Assembly (NCBI GenBank): GCA_023953835.1
Contig: JAMLJB010000001.1
Coordinates: 3,073,501 to 3,137,500 of the forward strand
From: Rhizobiaceae bacterium
GTDB taxonomy: Bacteria; Pseudomonadota; Alphaproteobacteria; Rhizobiales; Rhizobiaceae
Direction: 5' to 3'
Length of the DNA: 64,000 nt
Under the pieces are notes generated by a model that saw only the letters and a list, made by a program, of their open reading frames with translations, was not told the DNA's origin and made no database searches. Of the stretch, positions 55,850 through 64,000 are shown one piece after another. The translations under genes were made by a program, and so were the position numbers. Position 1 is the stretch's first letter, and each line of letters begins with the position of its first letter.

Positions 55850-58057
55850 TTACGCGGCCATGAAGGCGGGGAACCAGCCCTCATGCGCGGCCTTGAGTTC
55901 AGCAACGGGTATCGCACGCGCACCGCCGAGCTTCAAGGAGTTGCCGCCTGTCGTGCCGATCACGGCCACGTTGACGCCCGCGTTCGCTGCCTGTGCCTGC
56001 ACACCCGCAACCGCGTCCGCCGCAACGGTCAGAACATAGCGCCCCTGATCCTCGCCGAACCATGTCGCCGCACCATCCAGCGGCGGCTGTTGGACAGTCG
56101 CACCGATGTCGGACGCAATCGCCATCTCTGCCAGCGCGACCGCAAGCCCTCCATCCGACAGATCGTGCACGGCGGTGGCTTTCGCGTCGGCAATGAGCCC
56201 GCGCACGAAATCTCCGACCGCGCGCTCATGCGCGAGGTCGACCCTGGGGGCAGGGCCTTCCGCCTTGCCGAACAGGTCGCGCAGATAAACGGACTGGCCG
56301 AGATGGGTGCCCCACGCCTCCGGCGCACCAACCAGCAGGATCACCTCGTCGGCAGCGGCAAAGCGGATGCGCGCCATCTTCGACCAGTCGGCAATCAGGC
56401 CCACACCGCCGATTGTCGGAGTGGGCAGGATGCCGCGTCCGTTGGTCTCATTGTAGAGCGACACGTTGCCTGAAACGATGGGGAAATCCAGTGCGCGGCA
56501 GGCTTCGCCAATGCCTTTGATGGCATGGACGAACTGGCCCATGATTTCGGGCCGTTCGGGATTGCCGAAATTGAGATTGTCGGTCGCGGCGAGCGGCAAC
56601 GCGCCGGTCGCCGTCAGGTTTCGCCAGCATTCGGCCACCGCCTGCTTGCCGCCCTCGAACGGATCGGCCTCGCAGTAGCGCGGCGTCACGTCGGACGAGA
56701 AGGCAAGCGCCTTCGCCGCATGGCCGTCGACGCGCACGACGCCGGCATCGCCGCCGGGAATCTGCAGCGAATTGCCTTGTATCAGCGTGTCGTATTGCTC
56801 GAACACCCAGCGGCGGCTCGACAGATCGTGGCTGCCGAGCAGGCGCAGCAGAGCTTCCGCCGTGTCCATCTGCGGGACATTTCCCGCCAGTTCCGGTTGC
56901 GGCGCGGGCGCGACCCATGGGCGATCATATTCAGGCGCCTGGTCGCCAAGGTCCTTGATCGGCAGGTCGGCGACTTCCTCGCCCTGATGCAGGATGCGGA
57001 AGCGCAGATCGTCGGTCGTGCGTCCCACGATGGCGAAATCCAGCCCCCATTTTCGGAAGATGGCCTCCGCTTCCTTTTCCTTTTCCGGCCTGAGCACCAT
57101 GAGCATGCGCTCCTGGCTCTCCGACAGCATCATCTCGTAGGCCGACATACGCTCCTCACGCACCGGTACCTTGTCGAGGTCGAGTTCGATGCCGAGGTCG
57201 CCCTTCGCGCCCATTTCGACCGCTGAGCAGGTCAGTCCCGCCGCACCCATGTCCTGAATGGCGATCACCGCGCCGGACGCCATCAGTTCGAGGCAGGCTT
57301 CCAGCAGGCATTTTTCGGTGAACGGATCGCCCACCTGCACGGTCGGGCGCTTTTCCTCGATCTTGTCGTCGAATTCGGCGGAAGCCATCGTCGCGCCGCC
57401 GACGCCGTCGCGCCCGGTCTTTGCGCCGAGATAGACAACCGGCAGGCCGACGCCTTCGGCCCTGGAGTAGAAAATCGCGTCGGTTTTTGCCAGCCCCGCG
57501 GCAAAGGCGTTGACGAGGCAATTGCCGTTGTAGCGCGCGTCGAAATTCACCTCGCCGCCGACGGTCGGCACGCCGAAGGAATTGCCATAGCCGCCGACGC
57601 CCGCCACGACGCCCGCCACCAGATGGCGCGTCTTGGGATGGTCCGGCTCGCCGAAGCGCAGCGCGTTCATCGCCGCGACGGGCCGAGCGCCCATGGTGAA
57701 CACGTCGCGCAAAATGCCGCCGACGCCGGTGGCCGCGCCCTGATAGGGCTCGATATAGGAGGGGTGGTTGTGGCTCTCCATCTTGAACACCACGCAATCG
57801 CCGTCGCCGATGTCCACCACGCCCGCATTCTCGCCCGGTCCCTGAATGACCACCTTGCCGCTCGTCGGCAGGGTGCGCAGCCATTTCTTCGAGCTTTTGT
57901 AGGAACAATGCTCGTTCCACATGGCCGAGAAGATGCCCAGTTCGGTGAACGTCGGCTCGCGCCCGATCAGGTCGAGAATGCGCTGGTATTCGTCCGGCTT
58001 GAGGCCGTGCGCCTTGACCAGTTCATCGGTTATTTTCACGGTGTTCGGGATCGTCAT
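55850..58057 (-). CDS. purL: phosphoribosylformylglycinamidine synthase subunit PurL
   Basis: ATP-dependent amidation of FGAR to FGAM, step 4 of purine synthesis. At 735 residues this is the small-type PurL that works with separate PurS and PurQ (not in the window). Motifs include [20 protein letters not shown] at the N-terminus, [36 protein letters not shown] and, near the C-terminus, [19 protein letters not shown] 58057 gives the standard [13 protein letters not shown] start; the upstream 41 codons are atypical. bolA and a small gene follow in the same direction. Confidence 0.96.
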   Translation of the reverse strand: MTIPNTVKITDELVKAHGLKPDEYQRILDLIGREPTFTELGIFSAMWNEHCSYKSSKKWLRTLPTSGKVVIQGPGENAGVVDIGDGDCVVFKMESHNHPSYIEPYQGAATGVGGILRDVFTMGARPVAAMNALRFGEPDHPKTRHLVAGVVAGVGGYGNSFGVPTVGGEVNFDARYNGNCLVNAFAAGLAKTDAIFYSRAEGVGLPVVYLGAKTGRDGVGGATMASAEFDDKIEEKRPTVQVGDPFTEKCLLEACLELMASGAVIAIQDMGAAGLTCSAVEMGAKGDLGIELDLDKVPVREERMSAYEMMLSESQERMLMVLRPEKEKEAEAIFRKWGLDFAIVGRTTDDLRFRILHQGEEVADLPIKDLGDQAPEYDRPWVAPAPQPELAGNVPQMDTAEALLRLLGSHDLSSRRWVFEQYDTLIQGNSLQIPGGDAGVVRVDGHAAKALAFSSDVTPRYCEADPFEGGKQAVAECWRNLTATGALPLAATDNLNFGNPERPEIMGQFVHAIKGIGEACRALDFPIVSGNVSLYNETNGRGILPTPTIGGVGLIADWSKMARIRFAAADEVILLVGAPEAWGTHLGQSVYLRDLFGKAEGPAPRVDLAHERAVGDFVRGLIADAKATAVHDLSDGGLAVALAEMAIASDIGATVQQPPLDGAATWFGEDQGRYVLTVAADAVAGVQAQAANAGVNVAVIGTTGGNSLKLGGARAIPVAELKAAHEGWFPAFMAA

Positions 58058-58215
58058 CGCGCGTCTGCAAGAATCCATTGCGGCTGTAGCTGCGCTCATA
58101 GCGCAAGGCGCAGCCCGGATACACAGCGAAGTCGAAAAAAATCCCGCTGTTTGGTATCTACAACCTGACGGCTGCACCATTGCAGGCGAAATGCTGAGCC
58201 GCTAAATCGCTACCC

Positions 58216-59892
58216 ATGACCAAAGCTCCCGACGTTCTTCGCATCGCCGTTGCCCAGCTCAACCCCACGGTGGGCGACGTGTCGGACAATCTCGCCAAGG
58301 CGCGCGCCGCGCGGGCTGAAGCCGCAAGGCATGGCGCGGACCTCGTGCTTTTCACCGAGCTTTTTATTGCAGGCTATCCACCTGAGGACCTCGTGGTGCG
58401 TCCCGCCTTCCTCAAGGCGTGCGAGAAAGCCGCAAACGAGATTGCCGCCGACACGGCGGACGGCGGGCCGGGCATCGTGATCGGCACGCCGCTCAAGCGC
58501 AAGAGCGGTCGCCACAACGCAATCATCGTGGCCGATGGCGGCAAGATCGTCGCCGAGCGTTTCAAGCTCGACCTGCCGAACTATGGCGAGTTCGACGAGA
58601 AGCGCGTGTTCCAGCCCGGACCGGACATGCCGGGGCCGGTGAATTTTCGCGGCGTGCGGCTCGGCGTGCCGATCTGCGAGGACATCTGGGGCGACCTCGG
58701 CGTGTGCGAGACGCTGGCGGAAAGCGGGGCGGAAATTCTGCTGGTGCCGAACGGCTCGCCATACTACCGCGCGAAGGTCGATGTGCGCCAGCAGATCGTC
58801 ATCCGGCAGGTGATCGAGACGGGATTGCCGATGCTCTACGCCAACCAGCTTGGCGGACAGGACGATCTCGTGTTCGACGGAGCGTCCTTCGCCATCAACG
58901 CCGACAAGACTCTCGCTTTCCAGATGAGCCAGTTCGAGGAAACGATCGCGGTCACCACGTGGAAGCGGGTGGGCGAGGGCTGGACTTGCGTGGACGGCCC
59001 GATGTCGCGGCTGCCGGAGCCCGAGGAGGGCGACTATCGCGCCTGTATGCTCGGCCTGCGCGACTATGTGAACAAGAACAGCTTCAAGGATGTGGTGCTC
59101 GGCCTTTCGGGCGGCATCGATTCCGCCATCTGCGCCGCGCTTGCCGTCGATGCACTGGGCGAGGAGCGGGTGCGCTGCATCATGATGCCCTATCACTATA
59201 CTTCGAAGGATTCGCTCAAGGACGCCGAGGATTGCGCGCGTGCGCTGGGCTGCGCCTATGATGTGGTACCGATCTTCAAGCCCGTGGAAGGCTTCCTTGA
59301 AGCGCTCGGGCCGCTGTTCGAGGGCACCAAGGAGGGTATCACTGAGGAGAATTTGCAGAGCCGCGCGCGCGGCACAATCCTGATGGCGGTATCCAACAAG
59401 TTCGGCTCGATGGTCGTCACCACCGGCAACAAGTCGGAAATGTCGGTCGGCTATGCGACGCTCTATGGCGATATGAATGGCGGCTTCAACCCGATCAAGG
59501 ACCTCTACAAGATGCAGGTCTATGCGCTTTCGCGGTGGCGCAACGATCATGTTCCGCCCGGCGCGCTCGGACCTTCGGGCGAGGTCATTCCGAAGAACAT
59601 CATCGACAAGGCGCCGTCCGCCGAATTGCGACCCAACCAGACAGACCAGGATTCGCTGCCGCCTTACCCGGTGCTCGACGCCATTCTGGAGGGGCTGGTT
59701 GAAGGCGAGCTTGGCGTTGACGACATCGTCGCGCAGGGGTTCGACCGCGCCACCGTCGAGCGGGTAGAGCATCTGCTCTACATCGCCGAATACAAGCGCA
59801 GGCAGGCGGCACCTGGCGTGAAGATCACGAAGAAGAATTTCGGGCGCGATCGCCGCTATCCGATCACCAACCGGTTCAGGGACAGGCAGTGA
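58216..59892 (+). CDS. nadE: glutamine-dependent NAD+ synthetase
   Basis: Converts nicotinate adenine dinucleotide to NAD with glutamine-derived ammonia. The 558-residue enzyme joins an N-terminal nitrilase-like glutaminase to a C-terminal synthetase. The glutaminase has Glu48 in FTELFIAGYPPEDL, Lys in RFKLDLPNYGEFDE and Cys in VPICEDIWGDLG. The synthetase PP-loop is SGGIDS at residues 298-303, and TTGNKSEMSVGYATLYGDM is conserved. It is divergent from purL across about 158 bp and is followed by gltX after 74 nt. Confidence 0.96.
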   Translation: MTKAPDVLRIAVAQLNPTVGDVSDNLAKARAARAEAARHGADLVLFTELFIAGYPPEDLVVRPAFLKACEKAANEIAADTADGGPGIVIGTPLKRKSGRHNAIIVADGGKIVAERFKLDLPNYGEFDEKRVFQPGPDMPGPVNFRGVRLGVPICEDIWGDLGVCETLAESGAEILLVPNGSPYYRAKVDVRQQIVIRQVIETGLPMLYANQLGGQDDLVFDGASFAINADKTLAFQMSQFEETIAVTTWKRVGEGWTCVDGPMSRLPEPEEGDYRACMLGLRDYVNKNSFKDVVLGLSGGIDSAICAALAVDALGEERVRCIMMPYHYTSKDSLKDAEDCARALGCAYDVVPIFKPVEGFLEALGPLFEGTKEGITEENLQSRARGTILMAVSNKFGSMVVTTGNKSEMSVGYATLYGDMNGGFNPIKDLYKMQVYALSRWRNDHVPPGALGPSGEVIPKNIIDKAPSAELRPNQTDQDSLPPYPVLDAILEGLVEGELGVDDIVAQGFDRATVERVEHLLYIAEYKRRQAAPGVKITKKNFGRDRRYPITNRFRDRQ

Positions 59893-59966
59893 GCGACCGG
59901 CATTGCATGTGCACGCGGACCATGGCCGACCTTGCAAAGGCTGACCGCTTGAATTAGTCGAACCTC

Positions 59967-61340
59967 ATGACTGTTACCGTTCGTTTCGCGCCGTCTCCAA
60001 CCGGCTACATCCATATCGGCAATGCGCGCACCGCGCTGTTCAACTGGCTGTTTGCGATGCAGAAGGGCGGCCAGTTCATCCTGCGCTTCGACGATACGGA
60101 CACCGAACGCTCGCGGCAGGAATATGCGGACGCCACGCAATACGACCTGCACTGGCTGGGCATTTTTCCGGACAAGCAGAAATATCAGTCGCGCCGCTTC
60201 GATATATATGCCGATGCCGTCGACACGTTGAAGGCAAAGGGGCTGCTCTATCCGTGCTACGAAACGGAGGAGGAGCTTGAATTGCGGCGCAAGATTCGCC
60301 GCTCCCGGAAAATGCCGCCGGTCTATGGCCGTGAGGCGCTGGTTCTGTCCGACAAGGAAAAGGCCGAATACGCCGCCGAGGGCCGCAGGCCGCACTGGCG
60401 CTTCCTGCTTCCGAACTATGCCTCCGATCCGCTGGAGCCGCGCCACACCAAGATCTCATGGGAAGATATCATCAAGGGCAAGCAGACGGTTGACCTCGCT
60501 TCGCTCTCCGACCCCGTTCTGGTGCGCGAAGACGGAACCTATCTCTACACGCTGCCCTCCGTGGCCGACGATGTCGATCTCGGCATCAGCCATGTCATAC
60601 GCGGCGATGACCATGTGACGAACACCGGCGTGCAGATCGAAATATTCAAGGCGCTTGGCGCCGAGCCGCCGGTCTTTGGCCACCACAACCTGCTGACCAC
60701 CGCGTCCGGCGAGGGTCTGTCAAAACGCAGCGGTGCACTTTCCATCGGCGGATTGCGCGAGGACGGCGTTGAGCCGATGTCGATCGCTTCGCTCGCGGTC
60801 CTGCACGGCACCTCGGAAAATGTGGTGCCCTGCGGCACGATGGCCGAGCTCGCGCAGCATTTCGATCTCGCGACGGTTTCGAAGTCCTCCGCCAAGTTCG
60901 ACCCGGACGAGCTGGTCACGCTCAACCGGGCGATCCTGCATCATATGGATTTCAGCGATGCGCAGGACAGGCTCGGCGCACATGGCGTGTCGGGCGAGCG
61001 CGCCGAGGAATTCTGGAACGTGGTGCGCGGCAATCTCGACCGGTTGCAGGATGCAGCCGGCTGGTGGCGCATCGTGCGCGACGGCCCTCACGAAAAGCCC
61101 GAACTCAGCGATGCCGATGCGGAATTCGTGCGCGCGGCCTTCGACCTGCTGCCGCCGGAGCCGTGGGACCAGACCACGTGGAAGACGTGGATTGCTGCCG
61201 TTCGCGAAGGCACCGGGCGCAAGGGCAAGCAGCTTTTTACGCCGTTGAGGGTTGCGATCACGGGCCGCGAATCCGGCCCCGAACTCGCCGACCTGCTGCC
61301 GCTGATCGGCTATGACGGGATGATGGCGCGGCGACCCTGA
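59967..61340 (+). CDS. gltX: glutamyl-tRNA synthetase
   Basis: Class I synthetase of 457 residues. The HIGH motif is HIGN at residues 16-19 in [18 protein letters not shown]. The KMSKS-type loop is LSKRSG (Ser252-Lys253-Arg254). The Asp-rich [10 protein letters not shown] and the cysteine-containing insert ([11 protein letters not shown]) are present. Alphaproteobacteria often encode two GluRS paralogues, one sometimes tuned to tRNA-Gln; which one this is cannot be settled without the second copy. A palindromic repeat lies directly downstream. Confidence 0.94.
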   Translation: MTVTVRFAPSPTGYIHIGNARTALFNWLFAMQKGGQFILRFDDTDTERSRQEYADATQYDLHWLGIFPDKQKYQSRRFDIYADAVDTLKAKGLLYPCYETEEELELRRKIRRSRKMPPVYGREALVLSDKEKAEYAAEGRRPHWRFLLPNYASDPLEPRHTKISWEDIIKGKQTVDLASLSDPVLVREDGTYLYTLPSVADDVDLGISHVIRGDDHVTNTGVQIEIFKALGAEPPVFGHHNLLTTASGEGLSKRSGALSIGGLREDGVEPMSIASLAVLHGTSENVVPCGTMAELAQHFDLATVSKSSAKFDPDELVTLNRAILHHMDFSDAQDRLGAHGVSGERAEEFWNVVRGNLDRLQDAAGWWRIVRDGPHEKPELSDADAEFVRAAFDLLPPEPWDQTTWKTWIAAVREGTGRKGKQLFTPLRVAITGRESGPELADLLPLIGYDGMMARRP

Positions 61341-61388
61341 AGGGCGCACCTGCCAGGCGCTTTTTCGCGCTTGGGGTCGATATTCTTT

Positions 61389-61533
61389 CCCCCACTCCGT
61401 CTCCGCTTTGCGGATCCACCTCTCCCCCACTTCGCAGGGGAGAGGAAGGGAGCCTGCCATCTCCACCGCACCCTTCCTCACCCCCCACTTTGTGGGGGAG
61501 AGGTGGATCCGCGAAGCGGAGACGGAGTGGGGG
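61389..61533. repeat. palindromic intergenic repeat with 42-bp arms
   Basis: Arms 61389-61430 and 61492-61533 are inverted repeats with a single mismatch in 42 nt. Inside them a second imperfect pair is built on CCACTTCGCAGGGGAGAGG and CACTTTGTGGGGGAGAGG-type sequence, so nested hairpins are possible. It fills most of the 271-bp gap between the convergent gltX and malic enzyme genes. The CTCCCCC/GGGGGAG core resembles that of the 5444-5598 element, but the outer sequence differs, suggesting another member of the same class of mosaic element. Confidence 0.88.
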
Positions 61534-61611
61534 CAGCTACTTCTCACATGCAGCGAACCGGAGTGGGCGCAGCCACATTCCCCGCCACCACCGATCTACA
61601 TTCTCCGGTCG

Positions 61612-63933
61612 CTATATCCCCGGCAGCGAAGCTTCGGCCTTCTGTGCGGCTTCGGCAACGGCGAGCGCCGTCATGTTGACGATGCCGCGAGACGTGACGG
61701 AGGGCGTGAGGATATGCGCGGGCTTGTTTGTGCCGAGCAGGATCGGCCCGACATGCAGCGCATCCATCATCTGCTTGACCGTCGAAAGCGCGATGTTCGC
61801 CGAATCGAGGTTCGGAAAAACAAGCAGGTTCGCTTCACCCTTGAGCTTGGAGTGCGGGTAGACGCGTTGGCGCAGCGCTTCCGAAAGTGCTGAATCGCCG
61901 TGCATTTCGCCGTCGCAGTCGAGGTCGGGCGCAAGCCGTTTCAATATGTCCGCCGCCTCGCGCATCTTCATCGCACTGGGCGAATCGCGTGAGCCGAAAT
62001 CCGAATGCGAGAGCAGGGCGGCCTTGGGATGGATGCCAAACCGCCGGATTTCCTCCGCCGCCAGAACGGTCATTTCCGCAATTTCCTGCGCAGACGGATC
62101 GACCGTCACATAGGTGTCCGTGAAGAACGTCACACCCCGCTGCGAGATCAGCATGGAAAGGGCCGAAAGGTCCTTGTCCTTGATGCCGGGACGGGTGCCT
62201 ACGATCAGGCGCACATTGCGCAAGTGCCGCTCGAACCGGCCTTCCAGCCCGCCGATCATGGCGTCCGCGTCGCCGCGCCGGAGAGCAAGCGCTGCAATCA
62301 CCGTATTGTCGGTGCGCACCATGGTGCGCGCTCCTTCGGTGGTGACGCCGCGACGGCCCGCCGCTTCCACAAGCTCGTCCACATAGTGACGGTAGCGCGG
62401 ATCGTCCTCGGGGTTGATGAGTTCGAAATCCGTGCCCGCTTTGATCCTCAACCCGTAGCGCTTGCAGCGAACCTTGATGACATGCGGACGACCGATGAGG
62501 ATGGGCTCCGCCAGGCCTTCCTCGATCACCACCTGCGCCGCGCGCAGCACGCGCTCGTCCTCGCCATTGGCATAGATGACGCGCTTGACGTTCGACGCCT
62601 TGGCGACGGAGAAAATCGGCTTCATGACCAGCCCGGAGCGGAACACGAACCGCGTCAGCCGGTCCATATAGGCGTCCATGTCGGCAATCGGGCGCGCCGC
62701 GACCCCGGTTTCCGCAGCAGCGCGCGCGACGGCGGGCGCAATGCGCAGGATGAGCCTTGGATCGAACGGCGAGGGGATAAGGTAGTTCGGTCCGAATGTC
62801 GGGGTTTCGCCCGAATAGGCCCGCGCCGCCACGTCGGAAGGTTCCTCGCGCGCCAGCCCGGCAATCGCGCGGACTGCCGCCATCTTCATTTCCTCATTGA
62901 TAGCGCTCGCCCCGCAGTCCAGTGCGCCCCGGAAAATATAGGGAAAGCAGAGCACATTGTTGACCTGGTTGGGAAAATCGGAGCGGCCCGTGCAGATCAT
63001 GGCGTCGTGGCGGGCGGCGCGCGCCACCTCAGGCATGATTTCCGGCGTCGGGTTCGCCAGCGCCAGGATAAGCGGGTTTTTGGCCATGCCGGCCAGAAGT
63101 TCCGGTTTGAGAACGCCCGCCGCCGAGAGGCCGAGGAACACGTCCGCCCCTTCGATGACATCGGCCAGCACGCGCTTGTCGGTGTCCTTCACATAGGGGT
63201 CTTTCCAGCGGTCCATCTCTTCGGTGCGGCCTTTGTAGGCAACGCCGAAGCGGTCGGTGACCCAGATGTTATCGATGCGGGCGCCGAGAGAGACAAGCAG
63301 GTTGAGGCACGCCAGCGCCGCCGCACCCGCGCCCGAACTGACGATCTTGACCTTGCCGATGTCCTTGCCCGCGAGTTCCAGCGCATTGAGCACGGCAGCG
63401 GCAACGATGATCGCGGTTCCATGCTGGTCGTCGTGAAAGACGGGTATCTTCATCCGCGCCTTCAGCCGTTCCTCGACCTCGAAGCACTCAGGCGCCTTGA
63501 TGTCCTCAAGGTTGATGCCGCCGAAGGTAGGCTCGAGTGCTGCGACCGTGCTCACCATCGTGTCGATTTCCGGCGCGTCGATCTCGATGTCGAACACGTC
63601 GATTCCGGCGAATTTCTTGAACAGGACCGCCTTGCCCTCCATCACCGGCTTTGAGGCGAGCGGCCCGATATTGCCGAGGCCGAGGACAGCCGAGCCGTTG
63701 GAGACCACGCCGACGAGGTTGGCGCGGGCGGTGTACTCGGCGGCAAGCGCGGGATTGTCGTGGATTTCGAGGCAGGGCGCGGCAACGCCCGGCGAATAGG
63801 CGAGCGCAAGGTCACGCTGGTTGCCCAGTGGCTTGGTCGCCTGGATCTCCAGCTTTCCCGGAACGGGATATTTGTGAAAGAAAAGAGCGGCTTCTTCGAG
63901 GTCGCTGTGTTTTTGCCTGATCTCGCCGGACAT
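61612..63933 (-). CDS. maeB: NADP-dependent malic enzyme with phosphotransacetylase-like domain
   Basis: Oxidative decarboxylation of malate to pyruvate with NADP, feeding NADPH and acetyl-CoA. The 773-residue protein has a malic enzyme half (residues 1 to about 430) and a C-terminal phosphotransacetylase-like half that usually lacks Pta activity and serves regulation. Malic-half features are [49 protein letters not shown] and [23 protein letters not shown] 63933 has a perfect GGAGG seven nt upstream; an ATG at 63981 would add 16 residues. NADP versus NAD use is inferred from the family. The remaining 67 bases to the right edge show no gene. Confidence 0.93.
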   Translation of the reverse strand: MSGEIRQKHSDLEEAALFFHKYPVPGKLEIQATKPLGNQRDLALAYSPGVAAPCLEIHDNPALAAEYTARANLVGVVSNGSAVLGLGNIGPLASKPVMEGKAVLFKKFAGIDVFDIEIDAPEIDTMVSTVAALEPTFGGINLEDIKAPECFEVEERLKARMKIPVFHDDQHGTAIIVAAAVLNALELAGKDIGKVKIVSSGAGAAALACLNLLVSLGARIDNIWVTDRFGVAYKGRTEEMDRWKDPYVKDTDKRVLADVIEGADVFLGLSAAGVLKPELLAGMAKNPLILALANPTPEIMPEVARAARHDAMICTGRSDFPNQVNNVLCFPYIFRGALDCGASAINEEMKMAAVRAIAGLAREEPSDVAARAYSGETPTFGPNYLIPSPFDPRLILRIAPAVARAAAETGVAARPIADMDAYMDRLTRFVFRSGLVMKPIFSVAKASNVKRVIYANGEDERVLRAAQVVIEEGLAEPILIGRPHVIKVRCKRYGLRIKAGTDFELINPEDDPRYRHYVDELVEAAGRRGVTTEGARTMVRTDNTVIAALALRRGDADAMIGGLEGRFERHLRNVRLIVGTRPGIKDKDLSALSMLISQRGVTFFTDTYVTVDPSAQEIAEMTVLAAEEIRRFGIHPKAALLSHSDFGSRDSPSAMKMREAADILKRLAPDLDCDGEMHGDSALSEALRQRVYPHSKLKGEANLLVFPNLDSANIALSTVKQMMDALHVGPILLGTNKPAHILTPSVTSRGIVNMTALAVAEAAQKAEASLPGI

Positions 63934-64000
63934 GCGTGTTCCTCCGGGCCGTTTCGTCTTGCTGACGATGGCCTTTATCATCCCGAAAGAGCAAGAAAGC

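Noticed and set aside
58210..59937. 575-codon minus-strand open frame opposite nadE
   Set aside because: Fully antisense to a nadE with complete glutaminase and synthetase motifs; low-complexity product.

Overview
This 64 kb window is GC-rich, densely coding chromosomal DNA. It is most consistent with an alphaproteobacterium of the order Hyphomicrobiales/Rhizobiales, probably Phyllobacteriaceae (Mesorhizobium-like). The assignment rests on a set of genes that occur together in that group: phosphatidylcholine synthase, an IalB-type exported protein, HspQ, SdhE beside recG/mfd, a two-domain NADP malic enzyme, a CGFS monothiol glutaredoxin, and rhizobial-style palindromic intergenic repeats. This is inference from protein families; no 16S rRNA gene is present. 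I saw no rRNA or tRNA genes, CRISPR array, prophage, plasmid functions or recognisable defence system.

Layout. 1-8 kb: ppx (its frame is open to the left edge), rlmE, a drug-type MFS pump, guaB with a MAPEG gene, a perfect 46-bp inverted repeat, rnd and a second MFS gene. 8-14 kb: aspS, ttcA, an inositol-monophosphatase-family gene, a Bcr/CflA-type pump and grxD. 13.6-20 kb: one long rightward run of a phosphodiester-glycosidase-type protein, nagZ, scpA, scpB, an ABC ATPase without permease, then tatA-tatB-tatC. 20-24 kb: uvrC, pgsA-moaD-moaE, ndk on the opposite strand. 24-28 kb: GST, DinB-family protein, a glycine-rich exported repeat protein, an ABC-F ATPase. 28-34 kb: recG facing away from sdhE-mfd. 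34-38 kb: a COG0523 GTPase under a probable Zur operator, a FrnE-type oxidoreductase, a YejA-like binding protein. 38-43.6 kb: ialB, a MITE-like element abutting hspQ, an AEC carrier, a UbiH-type monooxygenase, pcs and a quinone oxidoreductase. 43.7-48.4 kb: a complete BMP-family (nucleoside-type) ABC importer operon. 48.4-55 kb: an OafA-type acyltransferase with SGNH domain, an exported protein of unknown role, parC and an AI-2E-family protein. 55-64 kb: a small basic protein, a BolA-family gene, purL, nadE, gltX, a second inverted-repeat element and the malic enzyme.

Functionally the window is mostly housekeeping: purine synthesis (guaB, purL), NAD synthesis, translation (aspS, gltX, ttcA, rlmE), repair and chromosome segregation (uvrC, recG, mfd, scpAB, parC), Tat export, molybdopterin synthesis, membrane lipids (pgsA, pcs) and transport. 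Many neighbours are tightly coupled by 1-4 nt stop/start overlaps (ppx-rlmE, ttcA-IMPase, scpA-scpB, tatB-tatC, pgsA-moaD, sdhE-mfd, the BMP operon).

I did not find an unmistakably new multi-gene system. The observations most worth checking are the Zur-like palindrome sitting inside the promoter of the COG0523 GTPase, the 274-bp MITE-like element whose terminal CTAG forms the hspQ stop codon, three related palindromic intergenic repeats, a secreted protein built of six 14-residue glycine-rich repeats, and the 42-kb separation of the usually linked bolA and grxD.
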